Part shown: one piece after another, positions 30,009 through 32,789 of the stretch | Numbering within the stretch: the stretch's first letter is position 1 | Layout: every line of letters starts with the position of its first letter | Source of the DNA: Actinospica acidithermotolerans | GTDB lineage: Bacteria > Actinomycetota > Actinomycetes > Streptomycetales > Catenulisporaceae | Assembly (NCBI RefSeq): GCF_018139625.1 | Contig: NZ_JAGSOH010000083.1 | Span: 1 to 32,789, forward strand | Direction of reading: 5' to 3' | DNA length: 32,789 nt | The notes under the pieces: generated by a model | Told to the model about the DNA's origin: nothing | Seen by the model: only the letters and a program-made list of their open reading frames with translations | Databases searched by the model: none | Translations under genes and position numbers: made by a program

Positions 30009-30153
30009 GTCCACCTCATCGTCCCGGCGGCCGTCCGGCCGATTTCCCTCATCGTATCGACCGGCCGTCGATCACCGCCCCTACTCCCGCAACGCGCGAA
30101 GGTGCAGTAGCGTTCCGACGGCACGCCGACCTTCTCGCTTCCTGGGAGCCTTG

Positions 30154-30909
30154 ATGCCCGTGACCGGCGCCGCGGTGTACGCGGAGATCCGTGCGACGCT
30201 CGACCGTATCGAGAAGGGGCAGGGTGCCGCCGTCGCCCGCGCCGCCGACCTGATCGCGGACAGCCTGGCGGCCGGGGGAGTGCTGCACGTCTTCGGCACC
30301 GGCCACTCCGAGGCGCTCGCCATGGAGCTCAGCGGCCGCGCCGGGGGGCTGATCCCCACCAACAAGCTGGCGCTGCGGGACGCCGTGCTGCTCGGCGACC
30401 TGCCCGCCGAGGCACTGGCCGACCCCAAGGCCGAGCGCGACCCCGAGCTCGCCCGCAAGGTCTGGGACCTCGCCCCGATCGAGCCCGGCGACGTCGTCCT
30501 GATCGCCTCGCAGTCCGGCGGCAACGGCTCGACCGTCGAAATGGCCAGGATCGCCAAGGACGCCGGCCACATCGTCGTCGCGCTGACCTCGCTGGAGCAC
30601 TCCAAGGCGATCACCTCGCGCCACCCCTCGGGCAAGCGCCTGTTCGAACTCGCCGACGTCGTCATCGACAACGGCGCCCCGCACGGCGACGCCTTCCTGC
30701 CGCTCCCCGACGGCGGCACCGTCTGCGCCATCTCCTCGATCGCCAACGCCGCCCTGGCCCAGGCCCTCGTCGCCGAGGTCACATCCCGCCTCATCGAGCG
30801 CGGCGTCGAACCGCCCGTCTACCGCTCGGCCAACGTCGCGGGCGGCGACGTCCACAACGACGCCTGGGAGGCCCGCTACGCCGGCCGCATCCGCCGCAGC
30901 GCCTACTGA
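30154..30909 (+). CDS. SIS-domain phosphosugar-binding protein
   Basis: This 251-residue cytosolic protein has one SIS (sugar isomerase) domain. The first half contains LHVFGTGHSEALAMELSGRA, and the second VVLIASQSGGNGSTVEMARI, where the Ser-Gln-Ser loop binds the sugar phosphate. VVALTSLEHSKA and the late RSANVAGGDVHN follow. The overall pattern is that of the sugar-isomerase family near MurQ/GmhA-like proteins. The substrate is probably an aminosugar phosphate, but this is inference. GGGAG precedes ATG 30154. The gene end seeds a degenerate tandem repeat of about 74 bp. Confidence 0.88.
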   Translation: MPVTGAAVYAEIRATLDRIEKGQGAAVARAADLIADSLAAGGVLHVFGTGHSEALAMELSGRAGGLIPTNKLALRDAVLLGDLPAEALADPKAERDPELARKVWDLAPIEPGDVVLIASQSGGNGSTVEMARIAKDAGHIVVALTSLEHSKAITSRHPSGKRLFELADVVIDNGAPHGDAFLPLPDGGTVCAISSIANAALAQALVAEVTSRLIERGVEPPVYRSANVAGGDVHNDAWEARYAGRIRRSAY

Positions 30910-31130
30910 CGCTCGGCTGGGGCGTAGCGCGCCGTCCGCTACGTACGTATGCCGTGCTTGTGGCTGCTGTCGTGGCGCGTACTGTCGCTCAACTCGGGTG
31001 TCGCGCGCGGTCCGCAACGCATGCCGTACCGCTAGCAACTGTCGCGGCGCGTGCTGACGCTCGGCTGGGGCGTCGCGCGCGGCCCGCTACGCGCGCTGTA
31101 GTGGCGGCCATCGCCGCAGCGCGCACTGAC
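30891..31130. repeat. Degenerate ~74-bp tandem repeat from SIS gene end
   Basis: A block containing CGCAGCGCCTACTGACGCTC, then GGCTGGGGCGT and GCGCG-CCGCTACG, starts at about 30893. It recurs at about 30972 and 31044, and a shortened copy begins at about 31113. Anchors TG(A/T)C at 30907, 30983, 31055 and 31127 give spacings of 76, 72 and 72 bp. The first copy includes the SIS stop codon. Confidence 0.8.
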
Positions 31131-31151
31131 TGCCCGACGGCAGGCCGATCG

Positions 31152-31258
31152 GGCACTCAATGCGGCTGAAGCACTCAAAGCGGCTGGGCACTCCATGCGG
31201 CTCAGGCACTCAAAGCGGCTCGGGCACTCAAAGCGGCTCGGGCACTCAATACAACAGG
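31152..31258. repeat. 18-bp tandem repeat, about six copies
   Basis: GGCACTCAAAGCGGCTCG-type units start at 31152, 31170 (17 bp), 31187, 31205, 31223 and 31241 (degenerate end). The units at 31205 and 31223 are identical. The array begins about 20 bp after the 74-bp repeat, so 30910-31273 is almost entirely repetitive and holds no gene. Confidence 0.92.
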
Positions 31259-31273
31259 TCCCTCAATATCGCC

Positions 31274-31540
31274 TCAATATCGGATGCGCTGCAGCTGCGT
31301 GGTTGCTGCCCCGTCGCCGTTGGCCCCCCGATGACGCGAGTTCGGGTTGTACGGCGCCGGAATCGAGATCGACCGGGGCTGATAGCCGTCCTCCCCGGTC
31401 CGGTCCCCGGGGAGGGTGCGCAGCGCCAGGCGGTACTCGTCGACCAGGGCGTCGTACAGCGGCGTGTTGCGCACCAACACCCGGTCCGAGCCCGGGGGCA
31501 CTGGGCGGACTTGGGCTACGGAAAGGAGCGATGCTGTCAC
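31274..31540 (-). CDS. Small uncharacterised ORF (88 aa)
   Basis: I do not recognise this protein. It reads VRPVPPGSDRVLVRNTPLY, then DALVDEYRLALRTLPGDRTG, then a Gly/Asn-rich end. The middle section looks like a real amphipathic protein rather than a GC-bias shadow. GTG 31540 has AGGGA four bases upstream; a later GTG (PPGSDRV...) is an alternative start. An 11-bp direct repeat, CCTCAATATCG (31261 and 31272), contains its stop codon, as at other gene ends here. It lies between the SIS repeats and the HAD gene, on the HAD strand and downstream of it, so it may share that transcript. Confidence 0.5.
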   Translation of the reverse strand: MTASLLSVAQVRPVPPGSDRVLVRNTPLYDALVDEYRLALRTLPGDRTGEDGYQPRSISIPAPYNPNSRHRGANGDGAATTQLQRIRY

Positions 31541-31626
31541 ATCGTCCCTAACGAACCGTCAAGCCGCCCGATACTCGGCCGTTCGGGTGATGCCGCGCCA
31601 GCCCGTGCCCCGCGAGCTTCCCTCGT

Positions 31627-32409
31627 TCAGCCGAGTTCCGGGATGAGCTCCGCGATCGACTTCACGATCCGCGACGGACGGTACGGGAAGCGCTCGACGT
31701 CCGCCGGCTGGGTGATTCCGGTGGTGACCAGGATCGTCTCCAGGCCCGCCTCGATGCCGCACTTCACGTCCGTGTCCATCCGGTCGCCGATCATCGCCGA
31801 GGACTCGGAGTGCGCCTTGATCTTGTTCAGGCCCTCGCGCATCATCACCGGATTCGGCTTGCCGACGAAGTACGGCTCGATCCCCGTCGCGCGGGTGATC
31901 AGCGCCGCGACCGAGCCGCAGGCGGGCAGCGCGCCCTCCAGCGAGGGCCCCGTCGCGTCCGGGTTCGTCGCGATGAAGCGGGCGCCGTTGTCGATCAGCC
32001 GGATTGCGCGGGTGATCGCCTCGAAGCTGTAGGTCCGGGTCTCGCCGAGCACGACGTAGTCAGGGTCGGCCTCGGAGAGCGTGTAGCCGGCCTCGTGCAG
32101 CGCGGTGGTCAGGCCGGCCTCGCCGATCACGTAGGCAGAGCCGCCGGGCCGCTGCGAGTCCAGGAACTTGGCGGTGGCCAGCGCGGAGGTCCAGATGTTC
32201 TCCTCCGGCAGGTCGATGCCCGTCGCCAGCAGCCGCGCCCGCAGGTCGCGCGGCGTGTAGATCGAGTTGTTGGTCAGCACCAGGAACGGAGCGCCGTTGT
32301 CGCGGAGCTTGCGGATGAACTCGTCGGCTCCCGGGATCATCACGCCCTCGTGGATGAGCACGCCGTCCATGTCGGTCAGCCAGCTCGCCACCGGCTCGCG
32401 GTCCTTCAC
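31627..32409 (-). CDS. HAD-IIA family phosphatase (NagD-like)
   Basis: This 260-residue cytosolic phosphatase of the haloacid dehalogenase superfamily has motif I WLTDMDGV (nucleophile Asp13, acid Asp15). Motif II is LTNNS (Thr46), the motif III lysine is Lys184 in VGKPNP, and motif IV is GDRMDTD (Asp209, Asp214). The large cap between residues about 85 and 180 identifies the IIA class, which includes NagD nucleotidase and p-nitrophenyl phosphatases. GTG 32409 has AGGAGA six bases upstream. Natural substrates are probably sugar phosphates or nucleotides; no neighbour narrows this. Confidence 0.93.
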   Translation of the reverse strand: MKDREPVASWLTDMDGVLIHEGVMIPGADEFIRKLRDNGAPFLVLTNNSIYTPRDLRARLLATGIDLPEENIWTSALATAKFLDSQRPGGSAYVIGEAGLTTALHEAGYTLSEADPDYVVLGETRTYSFEAITRAIRLIDNGARFIATNPDATGPSLEGALPACGSVAALITRATGIEPYFVGKPNPVMMREGLNKIKAHSESSAMIGDRMDTDVKCGIEAGLETILVTTGITQPADVERFPYRPSRIVKSIAELIPELG

Positions 32410-32695
32410 CCTGTTTCTCCTCTCCCGGCAATCCGCTCGCCGGGCTCGATGCCGAACGGACGCGCGGCCCGCACCCGCGCCGGAAACGCCAGGTGACGTC
32501 GCCGGCGCCCATTATTCCGTGCGCACCGCGCCGGTGCGCGACCGGGCCACCAACGCCACGCGCCGCCGCTCCGGTGATCACGATGACCTGATCACGGCGC
32601 GACGGCGCGAGAAGTTTGAGCGCCGGTACGCGTGTCGCCTCTCGGCGAGTGGCTCGGCGCGGCTCCAGCCTGACGGTATTCCGCGCCGGCTATAG
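32410..32695. other. Intergenic stretch without a supported gene
   Basis: No convincing gene is seen upstream of the HAD gene. A tight hairpin, GCGCACCG-cgc-CGGTGCGC, lies at 32521-32539 in the HAD promoter region. Open frames across the stretch are short and arginine- or alanine-biased. Confidence 0.5.
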
Positions 32696-32730
32696 GTGAG
32701 GCCCGGGGACATCGTACGTACCGGCCTCAC
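32696..32730 (-). terminator. Terminator overlapping the right-edge gene's stop
   Basis: Read on the minus strand, GTGAGGCCGG and (C)CGGGCCTCAC pair around a loop of about 13 bases with one bulge. The TGA stop of the edge gene is inside the first arm. CTATAG follows. Confidence 0.55.
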
Positions 32731-32789
32731 GAGGCTAACACAGCCGAGTGGATCAGCGCATGGCCCAGCACGCCGCCGTGGATGCAACC
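32727..32789 (-). CDS. C-terminal fragment of a gene entering from the right
   Basis: Only 20 codons are inside the window. They read GCIHGGVLGHALIHSAVLAS and then TGA, a plausible hydrophobic, Gly/His-containing C-terminus. A hairpin overlapping the stop supports a real gene end. The product cannot be identified from this length. Confidence 0.4.
   Translation of the reverse strand, partial: GCIHGGVLGHALIHSAVLAS

Noticed and set aside
31160-32032. Plus-strand ORF beginning with a GSGTQS-type repeat
   Set aside because: It runs antisense through the HAD phosphatase gene. The repeat part is the 18-bp array read in frame.
32578-32787. Arginine/serine-rich 69-codon ORF at the right edge
   Set aside because: It has no family resemblance and spans a terminator-like hairpin. 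The alternative frame GCIHGGVLGHALIHSAVLAS is a better gene end.

Overview
The window is high-GC DNA (about 70% by eye) with many GTG starts, strong purine-rich ribosome binding sites and a BTAD/AfsR-type regulator. It also carries an actinobacterial-style methionine aminopeptidase and a primase/polymerase-like protein of the kind common in Streptomyces-like genomes. Together these point to a filamentous actinobacterium (Streptomycetales/Catenulisporales-like). The genus cannot be settled from sequence alone. No tRNA, rRNA, insertion sequence, phage gene or CRISPR array was seen, so this looks like chromosomal backbone.

Layout. 1-700: a single-domain Big-1 (Ig-like) gene on the minus strand, then a palindrome-rich promoter region. 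701-4648: a four-gene operon of ABC ATPase, ABC-2 permease, histidine kinase and NarL-type response regulator. The kinase and regulator are separated by a 56-bp tandem repeat. 4725-8862: a two-domain sulfurtransferase and a large AfsR-like regulator. 8983-12847: pirin, a GT39 membrane glycosyltransferase and a YihY/BrkB membrane protein. 13087-15492: thioredoxin, then a translationally coupled pair of a MurG/MGDG-synthase-like glycosyltransferase and a polysaccharide deacetylase. 15734-17212: an alpha/beta hydrolase and its probable TetR regulator. 17359-21114: an uncharacterised helical protein, an APC amino-acid permease and an acetamidase/formamidase. 21185-23436: a small HTH-like protein and a DEAD-box RNA helicase with a glycine/arginine-rich tail and a structured leader. 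23774-25799: fumarylacetoacetase and a primase/polymerase-like protein. 26019-28997: methionine aminopeptidase, a 60-residue conserved protein, an uncharacterised protein and PanB. 29145-30909: a site-2-protease-like M50 peptidase and a SIS-domain protein. 31274-32789: a small uncharacterised ORF, a NagD-like HAD phosphatase and the C-terminus of a gene entering from the right edge.

The most striking feature lies between the kinase and the response regulator. The junction (kinase 3' end, ribosome binding site, regulator start) has been copied in tandem so that exactly 56 bp separates seven successive GTG start codons. Each repeat encodes a 19-residue mini-ORF whose TGA overlaps the next GTG in a GTGA quartet. 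The kinase is therefore joined to its regulator through a chain of six short cistrons. The first and last junctions resemble the kinase and the regulator respectively, which suggests how the array arose.

This is the extreme case of a wider pattern. At least five other ORFs (GT39, map, panB, the SIS gene and the small ORF at 31274) carry short tandem repeats of 11 to about 74 bp that start at or run across their stop codons. More repeats lie between genes at 27942-28054 and 31152-31258. The genome appears prone to tandem duplication at gene ends. In the two-component operon this may have produced a translational device.
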